Positions 53,103 through 61,019 of a stretch of DNA of 64,000 nt are shown piece after piece. Within the stretch, counting starts at the first letter, position 1; each line of letters opens with the position of its first letter. The notes beneath the pieces are model-generated. The model was not told the origin of the DNA, searched no databases, and saw only the letters and a list, made by a program, of their open reading frames with translations. The stretch is from Cellvibrio zantedeschiae (GTDB taxonomy: Bacteria > Pseudomonadota > Gammaproteobacteria > Pseudomonadales > Cellvibrionaceae): positions 186,001-250,000 of the forward strand of contig NZ_BMYZ01000002.1 in the NCBI RefSeq assembly GCF_014652535.1, in the 5' to 3' direction. The position numbers and the translations under genes are program-made.

Positions 53103-53133
53103 AAAAAAGCCGCTAGTGATTAGCGGCTTTTTT
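53103..53133 (+). terminator. Terminator after the lipoprotein-M48-lipoprotein cluster
   Basis: GCCGCTA and TAGCGGC form a 7-bp stem with a 5-nt loop, flanked by A6 and T6. It can also act in the reverse direction. Confidence 0.9.
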
Positions 53134-53287
53134 ATTGTAGCTGTCCCGTGCTGAAATGGTGTACACATAGGAGACCTATGCGAATTCAGCAGGGAGATGA
53201 AATCAGTTCCAACCTAGGTTTCTTCAATGTCCTTCGCCTGTTTGAGTTTCTTTTACAGAAAAAGAAATCAGATTTTTGGTCAAATAA

Positions 53288-53308
53288 AGGGCGCCTTAAA
53301 GGCGCCTT
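53288..53308 (-). terminator. Terminator of the emrAB-type operon
   Basis: On the minus strand, GGCGCCTT and AAGGCGCC form a stem followed by CTTTATTT. It lies about 20 bp beyond the MFS gene stop. Confidence 0.75.
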
Positions 53309-53328
53309 TCGGTCAAGTGCTTTTAAAG

Positions 53329-54885
53329 CTAGTCCGCTGCAACCGCTGCCGGTTTTCCTCCTTGCGGACGACGGGTAAACATTACCAGGCCCGCAATCCC
53401 CCAGCACAACCAGCCCGCAATCCAGAAGAAGTCCAAGGCGGACATCAAATGCGCCTGATTGCCTAACTCGCGCGTTAGCACCGCCAGCGATTGGGTGTGG
53501 TTGAGGCCAGCTGCGGCGAGTTGATCCATAGATTCGCGTACGTTGGAGTCATAGATACTACTCATCTCCGCCAAGCGCGTCTGGTGCAGTGCCGCGTGGT
53601 CATCCCAGAAGGTTGTGGTAATTGAGGTAGCGAAGCTTCCGGTAATAATTCGCAGGAAGTTCGACAACCCGGATGCCGCCGGGATCTGGTGCGGTGGAAC
53701 GCCATCCAGGATGATGGATAGCAAGGCGATAAAGAAAATGGCCATAGCGACTCCTTGTACAAGTAAAGGCATGATGTAGGCACTGTAGCTGGCATCTGCC
53801 GTGTAGCCGGCGCGCATAAAGTAAGACACGCCGAACATGAAGAAGCTAAACAGTGCGAATAAACGGGTATCGAAGCGGTTCATGTATTTCGCCACAAAAG
53901 GCGAGATCAACACCGCAACTACCCCGCTGGGTGCGGCGATTAGCCCAGCCCAGGTGGCGTTGTAACCCAGCCAGGTTTGCATCCACAGCGGCTGCAACAC
54001 GACTGCGCCAAAGAACACGCCGTAACCGAGGCACAACGCCAGAGTGCCGATACTGAAATTACGGTTTTTGAACAGTGATAAATCGATAATCGGGTGCTTC
54101 TGGCTGAACTCCCAAATCAGGAAAGTGATAAAACCAATCAGCGCAACCAAGCCCATAACGATAATAAATGTTGAGCTAAACCAGTCTGCATCTTTGCCCT
54201 TGTCGAGCATGATTTGCAGCGCGCCGACCCAAACAACAAGCAAGCCCAAGCCAATGCCATCAACTGGCAATTTACGGGTTGGAGTTTCCTTGTGTTTCAT
54301 GCCTTGCCAGCAGACAAAGGCGCAGAACAATCCAACCGGAACGTTGATTAGGAAGATCCATTCCCAGGCGTAGTTATCAGAAATAAACCCACCCAAAATC
54401 GGCCCGCAAATGGGCGCGACCAAAGTGGTCATCGACCAAACAGCCAGTGCTGCGCCTTTCTTTTCCGGTGGGAAAAGTGCGAGCAGTAAGGCTTGCGAAC
54501 CGGGAATCATGGGGCCAGAAACGGCGCCCTGTAATACGCGGAAGGCAATGAGCGAAGGCAAACTCCAGGCGATACCGCATAGGAACGAGGCCAAGGTGAA
54601 CAGCAATACCGAAGCTACAAAAGTACGCACCACGCCGAAGCGTTGCATCAACCAGCCCGTCAGCGGAACCGAAATACCGTTAGCTACCGCGAAAGAGGTG
54701 ATTACCCATGTACCTTGGTCGGGCGATACACCGAGGTTTCCCGCGATGGTGGGAATCGACACGTTGGCGATGGTCGTGTCCAGCACCTGCATAAAGGTGC
54801 CGAGCGCCAGCGCCGTGGCGACCAATCCCATCGGGAGCCCGACGCTAGGTGCGCCGGACGCGTTATTTGCCGCAGCCGTGCTCAT
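53329..54885 (-). CDS. emrB: EmrB/QacA-family DHA2 MFS drug exporter
   Basis: The 518-residue protein has about 14 predicted helices. It has the DHA2 signature FMQVLDTTIANVSIPTIAGNLG in TM1 and GTWVITSFAVANGISVPLTGWL in TM2, followed by MQRFGVVRTFV. It works with an EmrA-type adaptor and an outer-membrane channel to export hydrophobic or uncoupler-type compounds. It overlaps the adaptor gene by 1 bp (TAATG). It is the last gene of the operon marR-OMF-emrA-emrB. Confidence 0.95.
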   Translation of the reverse strand: MSTAAANNASGAPSVGLPMGLVATALALGTFMQVLDTTIANVSIPTIAGNLGVSPDQGTWVITSFAVANGISVPLTGWLMQRFGVVRTFVASVLLFTLASFLCGIAWSLPSLIAFRVLQGAVSGPMIPGSQALLLALFPPEKKGAALAVWSMTTLVAPICGPILGGFISDNYAWEWIFLINVPVGLFCAFVCWQGMKHKETPTRKLPVDGIGLGLLVVWVGALQIMLDKGKDADWFSSTFIIVMGLVALIGFITFLIWEFSQKHPIIDLSLFKNRNFSIGTLALCLGYGVFFGAVVLQPLWMQTWLGYNATWAGLIAAPSGVVAVLISPFVAKYMNRFDTRLFALFSFFMFGVSYFMRAGYTADASYSAYIMPLLVQGVAMAIFFIALLSIILDGVPPHQIPAASGLSNFLRIITGSFATSITTTFWDDHAALHQTRLAEMSSIYDSNVRESMDQLAAAGLNHTQSLAVLTRELGNQAHLMSALDFFWIAGWLCWGIAGLVMFTRRPQGGKPAAVAAD

Positions 54886-56060
54886 TAGAGAACTCCGCTC
54901 GCAGTTTTGGGCTCACGGCTGTTGCGCTTGATGATGTCGGCAATTTTTGCATCGACTTTTGCGTCTTGTTCTGCGTTGGCTACCACTTGCTGCGGTGCAC
55001 GAACCTGGCTGGCGACCAGTGAACCGTCGGTGTTGTGCATATCCACCTCAACGTGCATGGACAAACCAAGACGCAGCGGATTCTTCGCCAACTCTTGCGG
55101 ATCGAGCGAGATACGCACAGGCACACGCTGCACAATCTTGATCCAGTTGCCCGAGGCATTTTGCGGTGGCAGTAAGGCAAACGCTGCGCCGCTACCGGCA
55201 CCCAAACCGGCGATTTTGCCGTGATAGGTCACATCTTTGCCGTACATGTCAGAGTGCACTTCAACCGGTTGGCCAACGCGCATATGCTCCAGTTGAACCT
55301 CTTTAAAGTTGGCATCAACCCAGGCATTGTCGAGTGGAACAACAGCAAGCAAAGGTGTACCGGCGGCGATACGGCTGCCAATCTCCACATTGCGACGGGC
55401 AACGGCACCACTTACAGGGGCGACAATACGAGTGCGCTTTAACGCGAGCGACGCCTGGCGCAAATTAGCCACAGCAGCCAACACTTGGGGGTGATTGGCA
55501 ACGGTGGTGTTTTCGACTTGGGCGTTATTGGTTTCCAATTCCTCTGTGCTAGTGGCAAGAGCTGCTTCCAACTGTGCAACCTGGTCTTTGGAATGTTGCA
55601 GTTCTTCGGCAGAAACACCGCCCTCCGCTGCTACCTTCAAGCGGCGTTGCAAATCCTCGCGCGCACTTTGCAGGGCGACCTTACGTGCGTTAATCACCGC
55701 ATTCAGCCCGTTGGATTTTGAGAAAAGCCCACGCACAGTGCGCACCGCTCGCGCTAATTCCGCTTCGGCCGCAGCAACCGCAATTTGTGCATCCGCGGGG
55801 TCGAGCTCAATCAAGGCTTGGCCGCGTTGCACCTGCTGGGTGTTATCCACATGCACAGACATGACGGTACCTGAGACTTCGCTGGTAATTTGCACCATGT
55901 CCGACGCCACATAAGCATCGTCAGTCGCTTCAAAATAACGTGAATGTAAAAAGTAGTATGCGCTGTAGGCGATAGCGCTGATAGCAACTACGGCGCCGAG
56001 CACCAACAGGCGTTTGTTGCGTTTGCTGTTATCGGGGGATTCTGTAGCAGGATTATTCAT
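54885..56060 (-). CDS. emrA: EmrA/HlyD-type membrane-fusion protein
   Basis: The 391-residue adaptor has an N-terminal membrane anchor (LLVLGAVVAISAIAYSAYYFL, about 20-40). The HlyD-type layout follows: YVASDMVQITSEVSGTVMSVHVDNTQQVQRG, then a coiled-coil hairpin (ALQSAREDLQRRLKVAAEGG), and a second lipoyl-like half with RTRIVAPVSGAVARRNVEIGSRIAAGTPLLAVV. It bridges the MFS pump and the outer-membrane factor. Its ATG at 56060 has GGGAG upstream, inside the end of the OMF gene (8-bp overlap), so an earlier ATG in the frame is unlikely. Confidence 0.95.
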   Translation of the reverse strand: MNNPATESPDNSKRNKRLLVLGAVVAISAIAYSAYYFLHSRYFEATDDAYVASDMVQITSEVSGTVMSVHVDNTQQVQRGQALIELDPADAQIAVAAAEAELARAVRTVRGLFSKSNGLNAVINARKVALQSAREDLQRRLKVAAEGGVSAEELQHSKDQVAQLEAALATSTEELETNNAQVENTTVANHPQVLAAVANLRQASLALKRTRIVAPVSGAVARRNVEIGSRIAAGTPLLAVVPLDNAWVDANFKEVQLEHMRVGQPVEVHSDMYGKDVTYHGKIAGLGAGSGAAFALLPPQNASGNWIKIVQRVPVRISLDPQELAKNPLRLGLSMHVEVDMHNTDGSLVASQVRAPQQVVANAEQDAKVDAKIADIIKRNSREPKTASGVL

Positions 56061-57525
56061 GGGTAACTCCCTGGGCAAGAGCAGGATAAGAGGTTGGGTC
56101 GAAGCTGCCGCCGAAAGTCAGCAGAAGCGTGACGCGAGTAATGAGTAATTGGGTATTAAGCGATACCAGATCGCGGCGGCTGTTAAGCACCTGTGTCTCG
56201 GCATTGAGCACCACGAGCTGCGAACTCAAACCGGCTTGATAACGGCTTTGCGCCAGTTTGTAGGCAGCTTCGGTTGCCATGGAAGTTTGGTTGGCTTCGG
56301 CCAATTGTCGCTTGAGGGATTCCAAGCGGCTCAACTGGTCAGCCACATCGCGTACGGCTTTGAGCAGGGTTTCGTTGTAACTGGCTACAGCTTCGTCCAG
56401 TTCAGCGGTTGCGCCTATGTAGCCTGCCTTCAAGCGTTGTGAGTCAAACACCGGCAAGTGCAATGCGGGGCCTGCACCGTAAATGGCGCTACCGGAATCG
56501 CTCAACTTATCCAGTCCAACCGCTTGTACACCCACAAAGGCTTTGAGGTTGATGTCGGGATAAAACGCAGCTTTGGCAGCAGCGCGGCCAGCCGTGGCTG
56601 CTTCAACGCGCGCTTTGGCGGCCAAAATATCAGGGCGACGCGACAGCAAATCGAGTGTTAATTCATTAGGTAAGGGCAGGGTTGCATCGGGTGCGATTTG
56701 CGGGCGACCGATTTTGTCGTAAGCATCGGCACCGTGACCGGACAACGCCGCCAGGTTATGGATGGCGATATCGCGTTGGATTTCAGCTTGCAAACGTGCA
56801 GTGCGCGCTTGCGGTAAAGCAGCTTCAGCCACTTTCAATTCCAGCTGCGTATCCAAACCGGCATTCACACGGCTTTTGGTGATTTTCAGCATGGTTTCGC
56901 GCTGGCGTTCATTTTGTTGGGCGATATCTGCCAAGGCATAAGAGCGGAACAAATCCACATAGGATTGGGCCATAGCACCGGACAACATTAAACGCGCTGT
57001 AGCGCTATCCAGCTCTGCTGCCACCACTTTATTGCGCGCTTGTTTGAGCAGGTTTTCCTGTTCGCCCCAAAAATCCAAATCCCATGACATGCCCAAAGTT
57101 GTTTGCCCTAACCAGGCCTTATCGCCGCCGGACAAACCGAGGCCAAGCTCTTTGGGTGGGTAAATGTAGTTTTCAGACAGGCGTTGATAGGTTTCATCAG
57201 CATCAATCGCAAAGCCGGGGCGTAATTTTGCACCTGCGGCAATCGCCTGCGCCTGGGCACCGCGCACGCGGATTAGAGCTTCGCCAAGGCTTGGGCTGTT
57301 GACGAGCGCATCGTCAATCAGTTGATTCAGTTGGGCATCGCCAAATACCTTCCACCAACCTTCAGCTGCTCGGGGTGAATTGTTTTGGCTTAAACCAAGT
57401 TTGCTGGAATCTATTTGGGTGATGCGGGTGTCTTCTTTCGGGGGCGAAACGCAGGCAGACAAACCCAGCGTCATCCCTGCTGCCAGCCCCAAAGCGAGGC
57501 TAAGGCGAGTTAGCTTAAACATCAT
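56053..57525 (-). CDS. TolC/NodT-type outer-membrane factor lipoprotein
   Basis: The 490-residue protein has a lipoprotein signal (LALGLAAGMTLGLSAC) and two TolC-like repeats with long helices (about 60-270 and 275-480). RRPDILAAKARVEAATAGRAAAKAAFYPDINLKA near residue 295 is the NodT/OprM signature. It is the trimeric outer-membrane tunnel for the EmrAB-type pump. It overlaps the marR gene by 4 bp and the emrA gene by 8 bp, so all are co-translated. It could also serve the AcrAB pump, which lacks its own channel; that is inference. Confidence 0.94.
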   Translation of the reverse strand: MMFKLTRLSLALGLAAGMTLGLSACVSPPKEDTRITQIDSSKLGLSQNNSPRAAEGWWKVFGDAQLNQLIDDALVNSPSLGEALIRVRGAQAQAIAAGAKLRPGFAIDADETYQRLSENYIYPPKELGLGLSGGDKAWLGQTTLGMSWDLDFWGEQENLLKQARNKVVAAELDSATARLMLSGAMAQSYVDLFRSYALADIAQQNERQRETMLKITKSRVNAGLDTQLELKVAEAALPQARTARLQAEIQRDIAIHNLAALSGHGADAYDKIGRPQIAPDATLPLPNELTLDLLSRRPDILAAKARVEAATAGRAAAKAAFYPDINLKAFVGVQAVGLDKLSDSGSAIYGAGPALHLPVFDSQRLKAGYIGATAELDEAVASYNETLLKAVRDVADQLSRLESLKRQLAEANQTSMATEAAYKLAQSRYQAGLSSQLVVLNAETQVLNSRRDLVSLNTQLLITRVTLLLTFGGSFDPTSYPALAQGVTHE

Positions 57526-58004
57526 AATTCTTCCTCTTCTTCCTCTGATACGAGTACTTGTTCAAGGCAGGTTTTCAGTTTGCCCAGCAGGCGATTGAGT
57601 TCCGCAAATTCGTCGGCACTAAACGGTGCAAGGGCTTCGTTAAGATTGGTGATAAAAGGGGGGGTTAATTCCGCAAGCTTGGCGCGGCCAGCATCGGTAA
57701 TACGCAACTTCACCACTCGACGATCCTGTTGGCTGCGTTCGCGCACCACGAATCCACGGCTTTCCATTTGGTCGAGCATGCGTGTAATCGCACCATTGTC
57801 ATGGGACATGGTTCGGCACAAGTCACTTGCCGTCTCCGCAAAACCATCTTTGAGCTTTACCAGCGCAAGCCATTGGACAAAGGTAATGTCATGGTTTGCA
57901 AATACGCGGTCTGCGCATTCGTGCATAAGCATGTGGTTGGTCTTGAGTAAATAGCCAAGGCTATTTTTGGGGCTGAAGTTGTAGGGGTCGTAATGCTGCG
58001 CCAT
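57522..58004 (-). CDS. MarR-family repressor of the efflux operon
   Basis: The 160-residue protein has a winged-helix MarR domain (about 25-140), including ETASDLCRTMSHDNGAITRMLDQMESRGFVVRERSQQDRRVVKLRITDAG (recognition helix and wing). The acidic C-terminus ends EEEEEEL. MarR dimers dissociate from DNA on binding phenolic ligands. It is the first gene of the four-gene efflux operon and overlaps the OMF gene by 4 bp. The upstream region has a 29-bp palindrome and two direct repeats that are plausible operators. Confidence 0.93.
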   Translation of the reverse strand: MAQHYDPYNFSPKNSLGYLLKTNHMLMHECADRVFANHDITFVQWLALVKLKDGFAETASDLCRTMSHDNGAITRMLDQMESRGFVVRERSQQDRRVVKLRITDAGRAKLAELTPPFITNLNEALAPFSADEFAELNRLLGKLKTCLEQVLVSEEEEEEL

Positions 58005-58025
58005 AGGATTGGTTGCCTTGCCAGA

Positions 58026-58089
58026 GTTTGCTTAACCAGATATTGCCAAGGCAGTATCTGCTTTGGCAATGTTTGCTTGGGCAGATATT
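58026..58089. promoter_or_regulatory. MarR operator array: 29-bp palindrome flanked by 19-bp direct repeats
   Basis: The palindrome at 58042-58070 has arms ATTGCCAA-G-GCA and TGC-T-TTGGCAAT around GTATC, near-perfect over 29 bp. It is flanked by two direct repeats, GTTTGCTT-NNN-CAGATATT at 58026-58044 and 58071-58089 (16 of 19 bases shared), 45 bp apart. The array lies 22-85 bp upstream of the marR ATG and between marR and the divergent SnoaL-like gene. Confidence 0.75.
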
Positions 58090-58247
58090 ATTCCTCGTAC
58101 TAAAAGTCGTCAAGTTAATTTGTGATGATTTTTTAATCATGAGCGATTATCAAAATAAACAATAAAATGTTTCAACAATAAGCATGATTATCAAATTAGC
58201 TGAAGAAAATTAGGATGTGGATTCATTCTTAGATAGGAGTTACAGCT

Positions 58248-58778
58248 ATGAAAACGCTGCGCATATTTCCCCAACTTATTGTAATTATTGGAGTTTTTAC
58301 TGGGTATTCCCATGCTGCAGAGGTCGATGATCTTCCGCAGCCGAAGCATCTTGCCGTAGCCAATGCGCGAGCCTCTGAATCCTTTATTCTGGCTGCGCGC
58401 CGATATGCAGCCTTCTGGAATACAGGTGACGAGAAATTTGCGAACCTAGCCTTGGCCGATAACTTTGTAGACCGCACGCTCCCCGCTGGTCGACTTCAAG
58501 GCGTTAAAGGGCCGCTACAGGCATCAGCGGGATTTCGCTCTGCCGTACCTGATCTCACTGCGGAGATTGAAGATATGGTGGTGGCGGGCGACCGAGTGAC
58601 CGTTCACTTACACTTCAGGGGCCACTTTACGGGCCATTTTGGTGAAGTTGCAGGCAAAGGGCAGCCGATTGATTTTCAGGCGTTTGATTTGTACCGCGTA
58701 AAAGATGGGCGAATCGTGGAAAACTGGCATTTGGAGGATAACCAAACGCTGTTTAAACAGCTTGGCGTTAATCCGTAA
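58248..58778 (+). CDS. Exported SnoaL-like/NTF2-fold protein
   Basis: The 176-residue protein has a signal peptide (cleavage after SHA, about residue 24). A cone-shaped SnoaL-like domain follows (about 45-170): AARRYAAFWNTGDEKFANLALADNFVD, then GPLQASAGFRSAVPDLTAEIEDMVVAGDRVTVHLHFRGHF and VENWHLEDNQTLFKQLG. Relatives bind small hydrophobic molecules or catalyse aldol cyclisation. AGGAG precedes the ATG. It is divergent from marR and might be controlled by the same operator array. Its function is unknown. Confidence 0.85.
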   Translation: MKTLRIFPQLIVIIGVFTGYSHAAEVDDLPQPKHLAVANARASESFILAARRYAAFWNTGDEKFANLALADNFVDRTLPAGRLQGVKGPLQASAGFRSAVPDLTAEIEDMVVAGDRVTVHLHFRGHFTGHFGEVAGKGQPIDFQAFDLYRVKDGRIVENWHLEDNQTLFKQLGVNP

Positions 58779-58923
58779 AGGGGCTTTTCGGGGAGCGTGT
58801 TGATTGATGTGGCCAAAACGAATTGCTGCGTTTAGGCTAAAATTTAATCAATTCAAATGTACTTGGGTTTCGCAACCGTGTATTATCCGCGCCCGTTTCG
58901 ATGCTCCCTGAAAAGGCTTATAG

Positions 58924-59775
58924 ATGCAGGTTTTCCATCATATCCAATCCCTACGCGATGCTTTGGCTCTGGAACGCAAAGCCGGTAAGCGCATAGGTTT
59001 TGTGCCCACCATGGGTAACTTGCACGATGCGCATATCGAATTGGTAAAAATCGCCCAGCGCAATTGTGATGTGGTGGTAACGAGTATTTTCGTGAACCCG
59101 TTGCAATTCGGCTTGAACGAAGATTGGGATAAATACCCGCGTACTTTGGCTGCGGATAGCGCCAAGTTGGAAGCAGCCAATTGCGATTATCTGTTCTGCC
59201 CCAATGATAAAGAAATCTACCCTAATGGCATGGCCGAGCAGACACGCGTAATAGTGCCGACCATGACCGATGTGCTCTGTGGCGCGAGCCGCCCCGGCCA
59301 TTTTGAAGGTGTGACTACTGTGGTCACCAAGTTATTTAATATTGTCCAGCCCGATGAAGCTGTGTTTGGGATTAAAGACTTCCAACAACTAGCCGTTATT
59401 CGTCGCATGGTGGAAGACCTGTGCATCCCCATCAAAATTGTGGCAGGCGATATAGTGCGTGAAGCCGATGGCTTGGCCATGAGTTCGCGCAATGGTTTTA
59501 TCACTGCCGATGAGCGCCCGCGTGTTGCGCAATTAAATCGCAGTTTGAATTGGATCAAGCAAGAAATTACCAATGGCCGCCGCGACTTTAGCGCCTTGGT
59601 GGAAACCGCCAAGGAACAAATACAGGCAGCGGGTTTCAAAGTGGACTACGTGAATATTTCCAACAGCCGCACCCTGGATATGGCGGCGCATGACGATAAG
59701 GAAATCACCATTCTGGGCGCCATGTATACACAGGGCGCGCGCTTGATAGATAATGTGTCACTCGTTTTAACCTAG
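58924..59775 (+). CDS. panC: Pantothenate synthetase (pantoate-beta-alanine ligase)
   Basis: The 283-residue enzyme joins pantoate and beta-alanine with ATP, the last step of pantothenate (vitamin B5) synthesis. Motifs: [12 protein letters not shown] (HIGH-like, residues about 27-38), [24 protein letters not shown], then [19 protein letters not shown] and LAMSSRN (KMSKS-like). The usual Glu of FGEKDYQQL is Ile here, a slight oddity. AAAAGG precedes the ATG. No panB is present; panD lies 0.7 kb downstream behind a toxin-antitoxin pair. Confidence 0.97.
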   Translation: MQVFHHIQSLRDALALERKAGKRIGFVPTMGNLHDAHIELVKIAQRNCDVVVTSIFVNPLQFGLNEDWDKYPRTLAADSAKLEAANCDYLFCPNDKEIYPNGMAEQTRVIVPTMTDVLCGASRPGHFEGVTTVVTKLFNIVQPDEAVFGIKDFQQLAVIRRMVEDLCIPIKIVAGDIVREADGLAMSSRNGFITADERPRVAQLNRSLNWIKQEITNGRRDFSALVETAKEQIQAAGFKVDYVNISNSRTLDMAAHDDKEITILGAMYTQGARLIDNVSLVLT

Positions 59776-59801
59776 TTTTTCGTTCCTATCGGAGATTGGC
59801 G

Positions 59802-59999
59802 ATGCGTGTTGAAGATATTGAGCAAGGCATCCTTGGTTTGCAGCAAGATCAGTTACAGCAGTTTCGTGCCTGGTACGAAAAATTTGATGCTGAAAAATGG
59901 GATGAGCAAATCGAGCTGGACGTAAAAAGCGGAAAGTTAGATGTTATTGCGGAGTCTGCGTTAGCAGAATACAGGTCAGGGAAAGCGAGAAAGTTGTGA
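59802..59999 (+). CDS. Antitoxin-like small protein of a type II toxin-antitoxin pair
   Basis: The 65-residue acidic protein starts MRVEDIEQGILGLQQDQLQQ and has FRAWYEKFDAEKWDEQIE, with a C-terminal ALAEYRSGKARKL typical of antitoxins that wrap around a RelE-like toxin. No clear DNA-binding domain is seen. ATG 59802 has GGAG upstream; a TTG 6 bp earlier is in frame. The toxin gene starts within its stop (4-bp overlap), so the pair is translated together. Confidence 0.83.
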   Translation: MRVEDIEQGILGLQQDQLQQFRAWYEKFDAEKWDEQIELDVKSGKLDVIAESALAEYRSGKARKL

Positions 60000-60256
60000 T
60001 TCATTTTGCCAGTGAGTCTTTTTGGAGTGCGTATGACGCATTGCCAGTAACAGTGCAAAAGTTGGCGGACAAGCAATACGAAATATTAAAGGAAAACCCT
60101 CAGTATCCGTCATTACATTTGAAAAAGGTTGGACGCTATTGGTCGGTTCGGGTAGGTATTTATTACCGGGCACTGGCTATAGAGGTTGACGAGGGATTAC
60201 TTTGGTTTTGGATTGGAAGTCATGCCGACTATGATCGGCTGATTTTAAAATCTTGA
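59996..60256 (+). CDS. RelE/ParE-superfamily toxin
   Basis: The 86-residue basic protein is of the RelE fold: VTVQKLADKQYEILKENPQYPSLHLKKVGRYWSVRVGIYYRALAIEVDEG, ending in LWFWIGSHADYDRLIL. RelE-like toxins cleave ribosome-bound mRNA. It begins with GTG, overlapping the antitoxin stop by 4 bp. The catalytic residues vary in this family, so activity is unproven. The pair lies between panC and panD, in the same orientation. Confidence 0.85.
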   Translation: MIHFASESFWSAYDALPVTVQKLADKQYEILKENPQYPSLHLKKVGRYWSVRVGIYYRALAIEVDEGLLWFWIGSHADYDRLILKS

Positions 60257-60446
60257 TTTGCAATTCGGGGCGGGATAGGCGAGATCCCGAGTGTGCGCTG
60301 AGGCGGCACTCAAACCGGGGCGCAGACGAAGGTGTCTGCGATGGAAGTCGATGAAGGACTATGGTTGCAGCGCATCGCAACCTCCTTTTTTGTACTGGTA
60401 AACGGTACTGGTAGCAACTGAAATATTCGGCTTCTGGAGATTAAAT
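60257..60446. other. 190-bp gap with two hairpins and a short EVDEGLW-like coding echo
   Basis: No gene is supported. A stem CGCAGAC / GTCTGCG lies near 60320-60340, and a terminator-like stem GGTTGC / GCAACC at 60363-60382 is followed by six T. The bases near 60337-60363 read AMEVDEGLW in one frame, echoing AIEVDEGLLW of the upstream toxin, so part may be a decayed copy of a RelE-like gene. Confidence 0.5.
60363..60391 (+). terminator. Terminator after the toxin gene
   Basis: GGTTGC and GCAACC form a 6-bp stem with an 8-nt loop, followed by TCCTTTTTT. It would end the panC-TA transcript before panD. Confidence 0.7.
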
Positions 60447-60845
60447 ATGTTAACTCACATGCTCAAAGCAAAATTACACATGGCCAAAGTGACCCAAGCG
60501 GAACTTTGGTATGACGGTTCCTGCGCGATTGATGCCGATTTGGTGAAGTTGGCGGGCATGCGCGAGTTCGAACAAATTGATATTTACAACGTGAGCAATG
60601 GCGAGCGTTTCCACACTTACATTATTCTTGCGGAAGCGGGTTCAGGTACATTCTCCATGAACGGTGCGGCAGCGCGTAAGGTATCTGTAGGCGACCGCGT
60701 GATTATCGCGACCTATGGTTACTTCAACGATGAAGAATTGGCTGCTCATAAACCTAAGCTTGTTTATCTGAATGAAGACAATACTGTTAACCGCACGTCA
60801 GACACTATCCCGACGCAAAACAAAGATACCCTGCCGTTAAAATAA
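60447..60845 (+). CDS. panD: Aspartate 1-decarboxylase
   Basis: The 132-residue pyruvoyl enzyme makes beta-alanine, the other substrate of PanC. The self-cleavage site Gly-Ser is in [12 protein letters not shown] (residues about 22-33), where the Ser becomes the pyruvoyl group. [20 protein letters not shown] is the usual start and [12 protein letters not shown] is conserved. CTGGAGA precedes the ATG. It ends at a strong terminator. It has the same orientation as panC but is separated from it by the toxin-antitoxin pair. Confidence 0.97.
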   Translation: MLTHMLKAKLHMAKVTQAELWYDGSCAIDADLVKLAGMREFEQIDIYNVSNGERFHTYIILAEAGSGTFSMNGAAARKVSVGDRVIIATYGYFNDEELAAHKPKLVYLNEDNTVNRTSDTIPTQNKDTLPLK

Positions 60846-60860
60846 TCGTCTATGAACCCT

Positions 60861-60888
60861 AAAAAGCCGCATTTAAGCGGCTTTTTTT
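60861..60888 (+). terminator. Terminator after panD
   Basis: AAGCCGC and GCGGCTT form a 7-bp stem with a 6-nt loop, flanked by A and T runs. Confidence 0.9.
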
Positions 60889-61019
60889 ATGTCCATGAAT
60901 TTTGTTGTTTGAACTTTTCGCTAATATCAAGGTTGGTTGCTAGACTCCAGTAACATGCTCACTTGTAAGCAAATAGTTTTGCCAATATGAGCTATGACTT
61001 CATTGAAATACGGCGGCGT

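Noticed and set aside
53148-53378. Short plus-strand frame between the lipoprotein cluster and the MFS gene
   Set aside because: It runs through a terminator hairpin and into the antisense of the MFS gene, with no ribosome site or recognisable features.
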